Origin: Carbonatibacter sp965199245
Lineage (GTDB): Bacteria; Pseudomonadota; Alphaproteobacteria; Kiloniellales; Kiloniellaceae
Assembly: GCA_965199245.1 (NCBI GenBank)
Contig: CBDAQP010000001.1
Coordinates: forward strand, 558,001-622,000
Length of the DNA stretch: 64,000 nucleotides
Direction of reading: 5' to 3'
In this document: piece by piece, positions 39,770-49,730 of the stretch
Layout of the letters: each line of letters starts with the position of its first letter
Position numbering within the stretch: position 1 is the first letter of the stretch
Made by a program: the position numbers and the translations under genes
Notes under the pieces: model-generated
Told to the model about the DNA's origin: nothing
Seen by the model: the letters and a program-made list of their open reading frames with translations, nothing else
Databases searched by the model: none

Positions 39770-41443
39770 ATGACTGAGAATTTTGCTGATCTCCTCGCCG
39801 AATCGCTTGGACAAACTGACCGTCTTGAAGGCAACGTCCTGCGGGGCCGAATCGTCGCACTGGACAGTGACGCGGCAACCATTGACGTGGGCCTCAAATC
39901 CGAAGGGCGCGTTGCACTCAAGGAATTTACCGTTTCGGGTGAATTGCCTGAACTCAAGGTCGGCGACGATGTTGAGGTTTATCTTGAACGGATGGAAAAC
40001 AGGAACGGCGAAGTCGTCCTGTCGCGCGAAAAGGCTAAACGCGAAGAAGCCTGGACCCAAATGGAAAAACTCTTCAACGCAGGCGAGCGCGTTAATGGGG
40101 TTATTTTCGGGCGCGTCAAGGGTGGCTTTACGGTTGACCTCTCTGGGGCTGTGGCCTTTTTGCCTGGATCACAGGTCGATATCCGCCCTGTGCGTGATGT
40201 GACCCCGCTGATGGGCAACCCGCAACCGTTCCAGATTTTAAAAATGGATCGTGCACGGGGAAATATTGTCGTCTCCCGCCGGGCTGTTTTGGAGGAAACC
40301 CGCGCCGAACAGCGTTCAGAGTTGATCGCAAGCCTCACCGAAGGTCAGGTTCTCCACGGTGTTGTCAAAAATATCACCGATTACGGGGCCTTTGTTGACT
40401 TGGGCGGTGTTGACGGCCTGTTGCACGTCACCGACGTCTCCTGGAGACGCATCAATCATCCCAGCGAGGCTCTGACGATCGGTCAACAGGTTGATGTTCA
40501 AGTCATCCGGTTCAACAGTGAAACACAACGAATTTCACTGGGTATGAAACAGCTCGAAACCGACCCGTGGGAGAATGTTTCTGTGAAATACCCCGTCAAT
40601 GGCAAACTGGTCGGGCGCGTGACCAATATCACCGACTACGGGGCCTTTGTCGAACTGGAACCCGGCATCGAAGGTCTGGTTCACGTCTCGGAAATGTCGT
40701 GGACAAAGAAAAACATCCACCCGGGCAAAATTGTTTCGACCTCTCAAGAGGTCGAGGTCATGGTGTTAGACGTTGATGAATCCAAACGCCGCATCTCGTT
40801 GGGTCTCAAACAGTGTTCATCCAATCCGTGGGAGGCCTTCCAGGTCAACTATGCCACTGGCTCTGAACTTGAGGGCGAGATCAGAAACATTACCGAGTTT
40901 GGTCTGTTTGTCGGTCTGCCCGGAGACATTGACGGGATGGTTCATCTCTCTGATCTGGATTGGGAAAAACCTGGGGAAGACGCCGTTCAATCCTATAACA
41001 AGGGCGATCAGGTCAAGGTCAAGGTTCTGGACGTTGATGTGGACAAAGAACGCATTTCACTGGGCATCAAACAGCTCAGCGACGATCCTTTTGCCGGTGC
41101 ATCCAAAGGATTGAAAAAAGGCGATGTTGTCACCTGTACTGTCACCGCGATCAACGATGGCGGAATCGATGTGCAGATTGGCGAAGACGGCGCAATGGGA
41201 ACAATTCGCCGTAACGAATTGGCCCGTGATCGCGCGGATCAACGCACCGACCGCTTCGCCGTCGGTGAAAAGGTTGATGCCCGTGTCACCGCCATCGATA
41301 ACCGCACACGCCGTATTTCTCTCTCTATCAAACAATTTGAAGCAGCAGAGGAAAAACAAGCCATGGCGGAATACGGATCAACAGATTCAGGGGCCAGCCT
41401 TGGCGATATTCTCGGCGAAGCACTGCGGAACGCGAAAAACTAA
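39770..41443 (+). CDS. rpsA: 30S ribosomal protein S1
   Basis: A protein of 557 residues with six S1 (OB-fold) RNA-binding domains; the strongest repeats read GVVKNITDYGAFVDLGGVDGLLHVTD, GRVTNITDYGAFVELEPGIEGLVHVSE and GEIRNITEFGLFVGLPGDIDGMVHLSD. The ATG at 39770 gives MTENFADLL, the normal S1 start; an in-frame start at 39614 would lie inside cmk. It helps mRNA binding to the ribosome. A strong terminator follows. Confidence 0.96.
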   Translation: MTENFADLLAESLGQTDRLEGNVLRGRIVALDSDAATIDVGLKSEGRVALKEFTVSGELPELKVGDDVEVYLERMENRNGEVVLSREKAKREEAWTQMEKLFNAGERVNGVIFGRVKGGFTVDLSGAVAFLPGSQVDIRPVRDVTPLMGNPQPFQILKMDRARGNIVVSRRAVLEETRAEQRSELIASLTEGQVLHGVVKNITDYGAFVDLGGVDGLLHVTDVSWRRINHPSEALTIGQQVDVQVIRFNSETQRISLGMKQLETDPWENVSVKYPVNGKLVGRVTNITDYGAFVELEPGIEGLVHVSEMSWTKKNIHPGKIVSTSQEVEVMVLDVDESKRRISLGLKQCSSNPWEAFQVNYATGSELEGEIRNITEFGLFVGLPGDIDGMVHLSDLDWEKPGEDAVQSYNKGDQVKVKVLDVDVDKERISLGIKQLSDDPFAGASKGLKKGDVVTCTVTAINDGGIDVQIGEDGAMGTIRRNELARDRADQRTDRFAVGEKVDARVTAIDNRTRRISLSIKQFEAAEEKQAMAEYGSTDSGASLGDILGEALRNAKN

Positions 41444-41465
41444 ACCGCATTTTTCCGGTTTTTTC

Positions 41466-41490
41466 AAAGGGGGCCTGTCGGCCCCTTTTT
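41466..41490 (+). terminator. Intrinsic terminator of rpsA
   Basis: GGGGCC-TGTC-GGCCCC followed by TTTTT, 23 bp after the rpsA stop, with an A-rich upstream side. Confidence 0.85.
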
Positions 41491-41520
41491 CTTGTGGTAA
41501 AAGAACAGGGGGAGACAGGA

Positions 41521-42717
41521 ATGGATAGCCTACAGCGATACGGAAGCCTTGTTCTCGAGGTCTGGACCACCGGGGCCTTTGGCATTGATATTGGTCAACT
41601 GACGATTGCGTTGGTCATTTTTATCCTAACCCTGATGGCGCGGCGCGCCTTTGCCCGGATTGTCATTCGCCGCCTTCATATCATCACCCGCCGCACACAC
41701 ACACCCCATGATGACGAAGCACTCGACGCACTCGACGGCCCCTTGCGTATGGTTCCGGTCACGCTGGGAACCTTTTTTCTGTTGCAATATCTCAATCTGG
41801 ATGGCACCGCCGAAATCTTTGGTCAAAATCTCTTGCGTTCGCTGTTGGCTTACACCCTGTTTTCTGCCCTTTTCAAGCTGGTCACACCGCTCACCGCCTT
41901 CCTGAGTCACCTCGAAGATCTCTTGTCCTCGATTATGATTGAATGGTTGCTCAAAGCCGCGAAACTGGTCATTTTCATCATGGGGGCGGCGGCCATTCTC
42001 GAAATTTGGGGAATCAATGTCGGTGCCATTGTCGCCGGTTTTGGGCTTTTTGGCGTGGCGGTGGCCCTCGGGGCGCAAGACCTGTTTAAAAACCTGATTG
42101 CCGGGTTGCTGATCATCGCAGAAAAACGCTATAGCCTCGGTGATTGGGTTATGATCGAAAACCTCGTCGAAGGCACAGTCGAAGACATCGGCTTTCGCTC
42201 AACACGCGTGCGCCGATTCGACAAGGCCCCGGTCTATGTCCCCAATGCACGCCTGTCTGATAGTGCAGTCATCAATTTTTCTAAAATGACAAATCGACGC
42301 ATTTACTGGAAGATTGGCGTTGAATATGGCACAAGCACCGCCCAGCTTCGACAAATTATCGACGCGATCCGCCACTATCTCGACAACTCAGACGACTACG
42401 AAACAGATCCCAAACGCACGACAACACTGGTCAATGTCGAAAGCTTTAGCAGTTCGTCCATCGACATTATGATCTATTGCTTTACCAAAACAACCAACTG
42501 GGGCCGCTGGATGGACATCAAGCAGGAATTGGCCCTGACGCTCAAGGACATCATCGCAAGGGCGGGAACAGATTTTGCCTATCCGACCTCAACCCTGCAC
42601 ATCGCCAGCCTGCCTCCGCAACACGCAGGCCTGCAACAGATGAAGGGGAAAGGGGCAGATTTGCAGGATCACGGCCCCGAAGTTCCGAATTTCACCCCCC
42701 CCACCCTCAAAGACTGA
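41521..42717 (+). CDS. MscS-family mechanosensitive ion channel
   Basis: A protein of 398 residues starting at the ATG at 41521, which has GGGGGAGA 5 bp upstream. Four or five N-terminal membrane segments lead into the pore-lining helix and beta domain signature GVAVALGAQDLFKNLIAGLLIIAEKRYSLGDWV (about 185-217), followed by VEGTVEDIGFRSTRVRRFD and VPNARLSDSAVINFSKMTNRR, the core MscS pattern. It should release solutes upon osmotic downshock. The C-terminal tail of about 45 residues is proline-rich and unconserved. Confidence 0.92.
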   Translation: MDSLQRYGSLVLEVWTTGAFGIDIGQLTIALVIFILTLMARRAFARIVIRRLHIITRRTHTPHDDEALDALDGPLRMVPVTLGTFFLLQYLNLDGTAEIFGQNLLRSLLAYTLFSALFKLVTPLTAFLSHLEDLLSSIMIEWLLKAAKLVIFIMGAAAILEIWGINVGAIVAGFGLFGVAVALGAQDLFKNLIAGLLIIAEKRYSLGDWVMIENLVEGTVEDIGFRSTRVRRFDKAPVYVPNARLSDSAVINFSKMTNRRIYWKIGVEYGTSTAQLRQIIDAIRHYLDNSDDYETDPKRTTTLVNVESFSSSSIDIMIYCFTKTTNWGRWMDIKQELALTLKDIIARAGTDFAYPTSTLHIASLPPQHAGLQQMKGKGADLQDHGPEVPNFTPPTLKD

Positions 42718-42779
42718 ACAACCGGGCTGTGGCGGGGATAGCTTCTTTCGCCACACAGTATGACCAAAATCACAAATTT

Positions 42780-44288
42780 TCAGCCGCGTACATCCTGTGG
42801 CAGGAGTTCATCAGGCAAGGACTGATAGCACACAGGCCGCAACCATCGCCGAATGGACAGCGAGCCGACAGACGTGGCCCCGAAATTGGTTGAGGCCGGA
42901 TAAGGCCCACCGTGAACCATAGTGTCACTAACCTCAACCCCGGTTGGGAAGCCATTGGCGAGAATGCGCCCGGCTTTGCGTTCCAGAACCGGACGAAGTT
43001 GAGCGGCTATGTCCATATCTCCCTGGTCAAGGTGGAGCGTACAAGTCAGCTGTCCGTCAAAACCACGCGCCACTGCCATAAAATCATTGGCAGAGGGGAC
43101 ACGGACAACCAAACCAAGCGGGCCAAAGACTTCCTCTGCCAAATCAGGTGTTTTCTTCCAAACATCAAGGCTGGTTTCAAACAACCACGGCGACGCCGTC
43201 CGTGCATCAGACACCGCCCCGACCCGTTTATGTAGACCCGTGACCGCCGCCAAACGGGTCGCCCCATCCCGGTAAGCCGCCGCAATGCCGTCTGTCAACA
43301 TGGGTTGTGCCGCCGTTTCGCACAGGGCCTTGTCCGCCGCCGCAAGGAAACGATCCGCATCAACGCCATCTGTGATAAAGACAACACCGGGATTGGTGCA
43401 GAATTGCCCCGCCCCCATCGCCAGCGAGGCCGCCCACCCTGCGCCCATAGCCTCTGCGCGGGCGCGGGCGGCCTCGGGCAGGATAAAGACCGGATTAACA
43501 GACCCCAACTCGCCAAAAAACGGAATAGGCCTCGGTCGCGCGGCACAGAGATCGAACAACGCACGCCCACCGCCCAGTGACCCGGTAAAACCAACAGCCT
43601 GGATCAGGGGATGTTGCACCAAGGCCGTTCCAATGGTGCGGCAGTTGCCCTGAATCAAGGAGAAAACTCCAGCGGGTACGCCGCAGGCCCGCACTGCCCC
43701 ATCAATGGCCTGCGCCACCAGTTCAGCCGTCCCCGGATGACCTGAATGCCCCTTCACAACAACAGGACAGCCTGCCGCCAGCGCACTGGCGGTATCTCCC
43801 CCCGCAACGGAAAAGGCCAACGGAAAATTTGAGGCTCCGAACACTGCAACCGGGCCGAGAGGACGCTGAATCATCCGCAAATCCGGACGCGGCAAGGGCG
43901 CACGATCAGGCAAGGCAACATCATGACGCCGATCCAAAAAATCATCTGCGCGGATATGATCCGCAAAAAAGCGCAACTGCCCGACTGTGCGCCCGCGCTC
44001 ACCTTCCAGGCGCGCGGCAGGCAAGCCGGTTTCAGCAACACCCATTTCCGTAATTTCTGCCCCCCGCGCATCAATTTCGGCAGCAATTTTATCTAAAAAA
44101 TCAGCGCGCGCTACACGGGGCAGGTTTGAATAGAGGTCAAAAGCATCCTCAGCCTCCCGCACAGCCTCATCAACCAGCACAGGTGTTCCAACGCAAAAGC
44201 TTTGCGCGGCACCGGAAAAAGGTTGTGACGAAAATTTTTCCGCTGAGTCCACACGTTTTCCGGCAATAAAGTGTTGGCCTGTCACCAT
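42780..44288 (-). CDS. Alpha-ketoglutaric semialdehyde (2,5-dioxovalerate) dehydrogenase
   Basis: NAD(P)-dependent aldehyde dehydrogenase of 502 residues, the final step of non-phosphorylative pentose or glucarate oxidation to 2-oxoglutarate. The ATG at 44288 has AAGGGG 7 bp upstream; an earlier TTG is less likely. MVTGQHFIAGKRV at the start and GAGQFCTNPGVVFI (catalytic Cys) plus FFGELGSVNPVFI (general-base Glu) are hallmarks of the KGSADH subgroup, as is SNFPLAFSVAGGDTASALAAGCPVVVKGHSGHPGTAE. It is the last gene of the operon, 11 bp after the FAH-family gene. Confidence 0.88.
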   Translation of the reverse strand: MVTGQHFIAGKRVDSAEKFSSQPFSGAAQSFCVGTPVLVDEAVREAEDAFDLYSNLPRVARADFLDKIAAEIDARGAEITEMGVAETGLPAARLEGERGRTVGQLRFFADHIRADDFLDRRHDVALPDRAPLPRPDLRMIQRPLGPVAVFGASNFPLAFSVAGGDTASALAAGCPVVVKGHSGHPGTAELVAQAIDGAVRACGVPAGVFSLIQGNCRTIGTALVQHPLIQAVGFTGSLGGGRALFDLCAARPRPIPFFGELGSVNPVFILPEAARARAEAMGAGWAASLAMGAGQFCTNPGVVFITDGVDADRFLAAADKALCETAAQPMLTDGIAAAYRDGATRLAAVTGLHKRVGAVSDARTASPWLFETSLDVWKKTPDLAEEVFGPLGLVVRVPSANDFMAVARGFDGQLTCTLHLDQGDMDIAAQLRPVLERKAGRILANGFPTGVEVSDTMVHGGPYPASTNFGATSVGSLSIRRWLRPVCYQSLPDELLPQDVRG

Positions 44289-44299
44289 TATCAATCCCC

Positions 44300-45454
44300 T
44301 TAAATAAGTTGGCGTTTGGCGAGATTACGCATCAAGGCCGACGGCCCAAAACACCAAGGCTCGCAATCATGACTTAATCGTACACTGTTGACAAGGGTGC
44401 CCAGCCCCGTCGCGGTGATTGAAACCAGATCCCCGACTTTGTGCGTGAAACCTTCGCCGGGGACATCGCGGTCTTCTGTCGGGGCAAAGAGCGTTCCCAG
44501 ATAGAGCATAAATCCATCTGGATATTGATGATTTTCATTGATGGTTTGGGCCACAAGATCAGTGGGATCACGGCTAATCTGGGCCATAGAAGACCGCCCC
44601 TCCAACCGGTAGCCTTCCGGGCCGGTAATCGTCATGGTCAATTCTGCAGACCGCACATCGGCAAGACCATAACCATCATCAAACAAACGGATAAAGGGGC
44701 CAATGGCGGCGGAGGCATTGTTATCTTTAGCCTTTGACAGTAAAAGAGCCGAGCGGCCTTCAATATCACGGAGGTTGACATCGTTACCAATAGTCGCGCC
44801 CTGAATCCGGCCCCTGCTGTTCACGGCGACGACAATTTCCGGTTCAGGATTATTCCACACCGATTTTGGATTGAGACCAACAGGTGCCCCCCACCCCACA
44901 GCAGAGAGAACCTGTGCCTTGGAAAAAATTTCGGCATCCGGGCCAATGCCGACCTCGAGATATTGCGACCAGAGGCCCTCCGCCATCAGTGCCTGCTTAA
45001 CCTGTACGGCCTGTGGCGAGCCGGGTGTAATGTTGGACAGGCTGTCGCCAATCAATTCACCGACACGTCTGCGAATGGCCTGTGCAGCCTGTGGATCACC
45101 TGCGGCGCGTTCCTCAATCACCCGCTCGACCATCGAGCGGGCAAAGGTTACGCCTGCAGCCTTGATGGATTGAAAATCATTGGGGGCCAAAAAATGACGC
45201 CGGGACGGATTGCCTGTCGCCTCCAGGCTCTCGGCCTCAAATTCTGCAAGAGATCCAATGACCTGACCATTTTGGGCGGCGAGGACATCGGCAGGCTTGT
45301 CCTGTTCCAGCAGGTCGCGCACCGTCGCCACATAGCGGGAGGTCACATCAATCAAATCCTCCCCGCGCAAGGTCACGACAAGCGGACCTGATTCAGGATC
45401 CCAAATCCGCCCCACAAAGGTTCCTGCTGTCGTCTTTAATCCTGTTTCCGGCAC
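44300..45454 (-). CDS. FAH-family 2-keto-3-deoxy-pentonate dehydratase (XylX/AraD-like)
   Basis: A protein of 384 residues of the fumarylacetoacetate hydrolase superfamily. Metal-binding elements are NNPEPEIVVAVNSRG and IGNDVNLRDIEGRSALLL. Length and the N-terminal extension (GRIWDPESGPLVVTLRGEDLID) match the Caulobacter XylX type, which dehydrates 2-keto-3-deoxy-xylonate to alpha-ketoglutaric semialdehyde. The adjacent semialdehyde dehydrogenase gene supports that reaction. Other sugar acids are possible. Confidence 0.82.
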   Translation of the reverse strand: MPETGLKTTAGTFVGRIWDPESGPLVVTLRGEDLIDVTSRYVATVRDLLEQDKPADVLAAQNGQVIGSLAEFEAESLEATGNPSRRHFLAPNDFQSIKAAGVTFARSMVERVIEERAAGDPQAAQAIRRRVGELIGDSLSNITPGSPQAVQVKQALMAEGLWSQYLEVGIGPDAEIFSKAQVLSAVGWGAPVGLNPKSVWNNPEPEIVVAVNSRGRIQGATIGNDVNLRDIEGRSALLLSKAKDNNASAAIGPFIRLFDDGYGLADVRSAELTMTITGPEGYRLEGRSSMAQISRDPTDLVAQTINENHQYPDGFMLYLGTLFAPTEDRDVPGEGFTHKVGDLVSITATGLGTLVNSVRLSHDCEPWCFGPSALMRNLAKRQLI

Positions 45455-45457
45455 CTT

Positions 45458-46936
45458 CTAAGCTCCCCAATGTTGACGTTGACCCAATGCGATATGAATA
45501 GACTTGGTTTCCATGTACTCTTCAACCCCCAAAAATCCGCACTCCCGCCCGGTTCCAGAGCGTTTAAACCCGCCCATCGGCTGTTCCGGCCCGCCGACAA
45601 TCGTCGTATTGATCCAGCACCGCCCGGCGCGCATTTTGCGAATCACACCCAGTGCCTTATCAATATTCTTGCTCCAGACGGAAGCCGACAGGCCGTAGTC
45701 CGTATCCCGTGCAAGGGTAACAGCCTGTTCAACGCTGTCAAAGGTCAGGACGCAAAGAACCGGCCCGAAAATTTCATCACGAGCAATGGTCATGTCCGCT
45801 GTGACCTGTGAAAAAACAGTGGGCGTAACAAAATATCCTCCACTCAGACACGGTGTGGTTCCTCCACAGTCCAGTCGCGCCCCCTCGGCCTGTCCCTTTT
45901 CGATATAGCCCAGAATTTTCTGGTGATGTCCAGGGGATACAATCGCCCCCATCTGCGTCCGGGGGTCAAGCGGATCACCCAACTTAACCCGCGAGAGCCT
46001 GTCGATCACACGGGCCGTGAACTCTTCGGCAATAGCAGACTCAACAATCAGTCGCGATCCAGACACACAACACTGTCCCGCATTGAAGCAAAGCCCGAAC
46101 ACAACCCCGTCCACGGCATCATCAATATCAGCATCGGCAAAAACCACCTGCGGATTCTTGCCCCCCAATTCCAGCGCAACCTTTTTAAGATTACCCTGAG
46201 ACGCCGCCAGAACCCGCTGACCCACGACCGTTGATCCGGTAAAGGAAACCATATCAATATCCGGGTGGCTTGACAGGGCCTCCCCCACCTCCGCACCCGT
46301 TCCGGTGATGACATTATAAACACCTGCGGGCAGTCCTGCCGCAGCCAGAATGTCCGCCAGCATCAGGCTGGTTGTCGAAGTCATTTCAGATGGCTTCAGC
46401 ACAACCGAACAGCCTGCCGCTAAAATAAAGGGCAGGCGTTCAGCCAACACGATAAAGGGGAAATTCCACGGCGTAATCAACCCGACAACGCCAATGGGTT
46501 CGCGTGTGACAAGACCCATCAGCTTTTCGCCATAGGCGTTGTGCGTCTGGCCCGTCACCATACGGGCAAAACCTGCGGCGGCTTCGTAATGGTCTGCCGC
46601 CGCCGCGATTTCTGCGCGTGACTGGCTGATGGGTTTTCCGGCCTCCAGCGTTTCCCACAAAGCCAATTCGTCCAGGCGGGCGCGAATCCCCTGGGCCGTT
46701 TTGATCAGAATACGCGCCCGCTCTGCCCCGGGTGTCTCCCCCCATTGCTGTTCAAAGACGCGGCGGGCGGCGGAAACAGCAGTGTTCACATCATCGACGG
46801 TGCAGAGTGTGACAGAGCTGACCGGCACCGCATGCGCCGGACTGAGCCGGCCTAAACGGGGTCTTTTGTCGTCATCGCTCCACATACCATCACAGTAAAA
46901 TCCATTCCTGCGCGGTGTTTCGGGAAGTTTGGTCAT
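45458..46936 (-). CDS. Aldehyde dehydrogenase (betaine/lactaldehyde class)
   Basis: NAD(P)-dependent aldehyde dehydrogenase of 492 residues. The ATG at 46936 lies 5 bp after the stop of the upstream permease gene. Catalytic Cys is in FNAGQCCVSGSRL, Glu in KVALELGGKNPQVV, and nucleotide binding is by ITPWNFPFIVLAERLPFILAAGCSVVLKPSE. In a sugar operon the likely substrates are lactaldehyde, glycolaldehyde or a sugar aldehyde. It differs clearly from the KGSADH two genes on, so the operon oxidises two aldehydes. Confidence 0.88.
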   Translation of the reverse strand: MTKLPETPRRNGFYCDGMWSDDDKRPRLGRLSPAHAVPVSSVTLCTVDDVNTAVSAARRVFEQQWGETPGAERARILIKTAQGIRARLDELALWETLEAGKPISQSRAEIAAAADHYEAAAGFARMVTGQTHNAYGEKLMGLVTREPIGVVGLITPWNFPFIVLAERLPFILAAGCSVVLKPSEMTSTTSLMLADILAAAGLPAGVYNVITGTGAEVGEALSSHPDIDMVSFTGSTVVGQRVLAASQGNLKKVALELGGKNPQVVFADADIDDAVDGVVFGLCFNAGQCCVSGSRLIVESAIAEEFTARVIDRLSRVKLGDPLDPRTQMGAIVSPGHHQKILGYIEKGQAEGARLDCGGTTPCLSGGYFVTPTVFSQVTADMTIARDEIFGPVLCVLTFDSVEQAVTLARDTDYGLSASVWSKNIDKALGVIRKMRAGRCWINTTIVGGPEQPMGGFKRSGTGRECGFLGVEEYMETKSIHIALGQRQHWGA

Positions 46937-46941
46937 GTCAC

Positions 46942-47901
46942 TCAAACCTTTCTGGCCAATCGCTTGCCGAGGGCAGAAAATTTTCGTTTCAGCACGGGGC
47001 TGGAATAGCTGGCAACCGCGCCGGCCAGCACAAGGCCGATCACAATCCGTTGCCAATAGGGATTCACCCCCATGAGGTTAAAGGCATTGGACATCATACC
47101 AATGATGAAAACACCACAGAGCACCCCCAGAACGGTTCCACTGCCCCCCATCAGGGACACCCCGCCAATCGCCGCCGCCGCAATAGCATCCAGTTCCCAC
47201 CCGACCCCGGTGCGCACAGCCTCCCCGGACTGCATCCGGGCCACCAGCATCAATCCAGCAACAGCGGAAAAAAACCCGCTGATGGCATAGACCATGATCT
47301 TGACCCCCGCCACATTGACACCAGCCAATCGCGCGGCTTCTTCATAGCCGCCAACTTGATAAATGTGCCGTCCCGCCACGGTGAAGCGAAAAAAGACCGC
47401 TGCGACCAAACAGGCCGACAAAAGTAACACCGCCGGAACAGGAACCCCGAACAAAATACCATCGAACAACAGAAACAGATCATCCGGCAAGGTGCCAAAA
47501 ACAGGCCGCGAGTCGGAATAAACCATCGCCAGACCACGTACCATCACCATGCTGGACAGCGTGACAATAATGGGCTGAAACCCAAAGGTTGTTATCATCA
47601 CCCCATTCAACAACCCCACGCCAATTCCCGCCAAAAGCGCAAGGTGTATGCTCACAATCGGCGGCAGGGTTGCCGACAGCCCGGCAATCAACACAGATGA
47701 GAGGGCCACCACCGACCCCACAGACAAATCAATTCCCCCCACAATCAAAACAAAGCACATCCCCAGTGCAACAAAGCCCAGCAAAGAGGCCTGTTTTAAC
47801 ACATTGGACATGTTCCCGCTTTCGAGGAAACCCGGGGCCAGAACAGCAAAGATGGCGATCATGGCAATCATCACGAAAAGGTAGGGATATTTTTTAATCA
47901 T
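46942..47901 (-). CDS. Sugar ABC transporter permease (RbsC family)
   Basis: Inner-membrane permease of 319 residues with about 9-10 segments. GMCFVLIVGGIDLSVGSVVALSSV near residues 47-70 is the family signature (D-L-S-V-G), and GWELDAIAAAAIGGVSLMGGSGTVLGVLCG is the coupling region. It overlaps the fused permease gene by 4 bp. Two different permeases in one operon suggest a heterodimeric membrane unit. Confidence 0.93.
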   Translation of the reverse strand: MIKKYPYLFVMIAMIAIFAVLAPGFLESGNMSNVLKQASLLGFVALGMCFVLIVGGIDLSVGSVVALSSVLIAGLSATLPPIVSIHLALLAGIGVGLLNGVMITTFGFQPIIVTLSSMVMVRGLAMVYSDSRPVFGTLPDDLFLLFDGILFGVPVPAVLLLSACLVAAVFFRFTVAGRHIYQVGGYEEAARLAGVNVAGVKIMVYAISGFFSAVAGLMLVARMQSGEAVRTGVGWELDAIAAAAIGGVSLMGGSGTVLGVLCGVFIIGMMSNAFNLMGVNPYWQRIVIGLVLAGAVASYSSPVLKRKFSALGKRLARKV

Positions 47902-49730
47902 GAGGCTCCTCCGACGACAATGGTGCGGACAATGCCATATTCAAGCACCTCAAAATCACGTTCGACGTCCAAATCAAATATCCAGGATCCCGGCGTGAGA
48001 GCCTCCAGGGTGGCTGTGAGCATCACTGGCTCTGAGATCCTGCCAAAGCCCCACGCACGCCGCCCCCAAAATTCTGTGTTGGTGTGCAGGGCAGGGGACA
48101 GACGCACCAGTTTAAACCCCTTCCAAAAAGCCAGATTAGTCATAAGCGAAAAATCAGGCGACGGGTCATCCCCGGGGGCCAGTTCAATCACAAGTTCAAC
48201 CTGATCCCCCACCTGCACCATCGCGGGCAAGATAACCCGCTTGACCACAACAGGCCCGTCCTGCGCACCCGTATCCTTTACTGCGTGCGCCGCGCGGAGC
48301 TGGTCGCGAACAACTCGCGCTTCACGCGTGGCATCACTGTTTGGATAGTGTTGTTCAAGCTGGGCAAAGACCTGTTCAAACGGCGCGACTTCTGCCGTTT
48401 CCTGTAACAGGGTGGCATAGTTTTTCAAAACATCAAAGCGCAGGATATCCGGCACAACTCCCTGCGCGATGTCTGCCAGAAGCTCCTGATACATTTTTTC
48501 TGCACGAACAAGATCACCTATTCCACGTACCGAGTTGGCAACCCCAACCCGCGCACGCAGGGCATAATCGCTCTCTGGAAAACGGGCGATGACCTCCTCA
48601 TAAAGGGGAATGGCCCGATGATAGACGCGGGTCAGTTCAAGGTTATTGGCCCGGGTATAGGGGGCCTTTGCCAGATCAATCTGAAAAAGAGACGGCACTG
48701 CCTGTGACAAAACGGCATTGAACAGTAACACTGCACCAATGACGGCAAAAACCGGCTTCACAGGGGGCAGGGCCAGCCAGCGTAGTTCTGCACCACCACG
48801 CTCACTGACGACCTGCATCAAAACGGCCAGAACAATAATCACACCCTTTGCCACCTGTTGCCAGGCGGGACCGACACCCAAAAGATTAAAAAGGTTGGCA
48901 ATAATGGCGATAACGAGCGCACCGGCAACCGCCCCCCAGATTGACCCGCTCCCGCCCCGAATGGCCGTCCCGCCGATCACCACCGCCGCAATGGCATCCA
49001 GTTCCCAGAACAAACCCGCCTGCCCCGGTTCGCCCGATTCCATGCGGCTGGTCAGGACAAGTCCCGATAGGCCAGCCAAAAAGGCACAGTAGAGGTAACT
49101 GTTCAATTTAACCCGCCCGACATTGACACCGGATAACCGCGCCGCCGTTTCATTGGCTCCGGTGGCGTAAACTTCCCGCCCAAAAACGCGCCAACGCATC
49201 AGATGCCAGGTCAAAAGAGCGACCACAAAAAATAGAACCACAGGGAACGGCAACCCCAACACCGTCCCACGCGACAGAAACAAAAAGTTCTCGGGATATT
49301 CAGCATAAATCGGTTGCCCCCCCGTATAGACCAGCCCGACCCCCCGGGCGACCGTCATCAGAACAAGTGTGGCGACAAAGGGCTGAAGACCGAAGCCACC
49401 CACCAGTGCCCCATTGGCAAGACCCACCGCCAAAGCCACGAAGAGAGGAAGGCAAAAGACCAGGACAACAGGCGCGTCCATAACCTGAAAGCTGGCGGCG
49501 ATTGTCCCCGTCAAGGCCACAATCGACCCCACAGACAGATCAATTCCGCCCCCGATAATCACAACATTCATCCCGATGGCGATGATACCAACAAGTGAAG
49601 CCACCCGAAGAACATTGAGAATATTTTCAACCGTCCAAAAATAATCTGAGACCAGCCCCGCAACCAAAACAAGAACGGCCAAAATGATGACATTTCCACT
49701 GGTGAAAAAGGTCTTCAGATTTGTCATCAC
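47898..49730 (-). CDS. Sugar ABC transporter permease fused to TPR and beta-rich C-terminal domains
   Basis: A protein of 610 residues, nearly twice the family length. Residues 1-310 are an RbsC-type permease (VVIIGGGIDLSVGSIVAL; ELDAIAAVVIGGTAIRGGSG). An extra hydrophobic segment (about 327-343) follows, then TPR-like helices at about 360-475 (YHRAIPLYEEVIARFPESDYALRAR; EKMYQELLADIAQ; FEQVFAQLEQHYPNSDATREAR), then a beta-rich domain (495-610) with KRVILPAMVQVGDQVELVIEL and GSWIFDLDVERDFEV. If the normal permease has its C-terminus inside, the extra segment would put the tail in the periplasm. There is no frameshift or stop at the junction, so the fusion looks genuine. The role of the tail is unknown. 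Confidence 0.85.
   Translation of the reverse strand: MMTNLKTFFTSGNVIILAVLVLVAGLVSDYFWTVENILNVLRVASLVGIIAIGMNVVIIGGGIDLSVGSIVALTGTIAASFQVMDAPVVLVFCLPLFVALAVGLANGALVGGFGLQPFVATLVLMTVARGVGLVYTGGQPIYAEYPENFLFLSRGTVLGLPFPVVLFFVVALLTWHLMRWRVFGREVYATGANETAARLSGVNVGRVKLNSYLYCAFLAGLSGLVLTSRMESGEPGQAGLFWELDAIAAVVIGGTAIRGGSGSIWGAVAGALVIAIIANLFNLLGVGPAWQQVAKGVIIVLAVLMQVVSERGGAELRWLALPPVKPVFAVIGAVLLFNAVLSQAVPSLFQIDLAKAPYTRANNLELTRVYHRAIPLYEEVIARFPESDYALRARVGVANSVRGIGDLVRAEKMYQELLADIAQGVVPDILRFDVLKNYATLLQETAEVAPFEQVFAQLEQHYPNSDATREARVVRDQLRAAHAVKDTGAQDGPVVVKRVILPAMVQVGDQVELVIELAPGDDPSPDFSLMTNLAFWKGFKLVRLSPALHTNTEFWGRRAWGFGRISEPVMLTATLEALTPGSWIFDLDVERDFEVLEYGIVRTIVVGGAS

Noticed and set aside
41494..41520. 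GTG/ATG start upstream of the MscS gene
   Set aside because: It overlaps the rpsA terminator region; the ATG at 41521 has a strong ribosome site.
47898..49730. Frameshift or mis-assembly creating the permease-TPR fusion
   Set aside because: The frame is continuous, the linker is a plausible membrane segment, and composition does not change at the junction. It is kept as a real fusion, with a check proposed.
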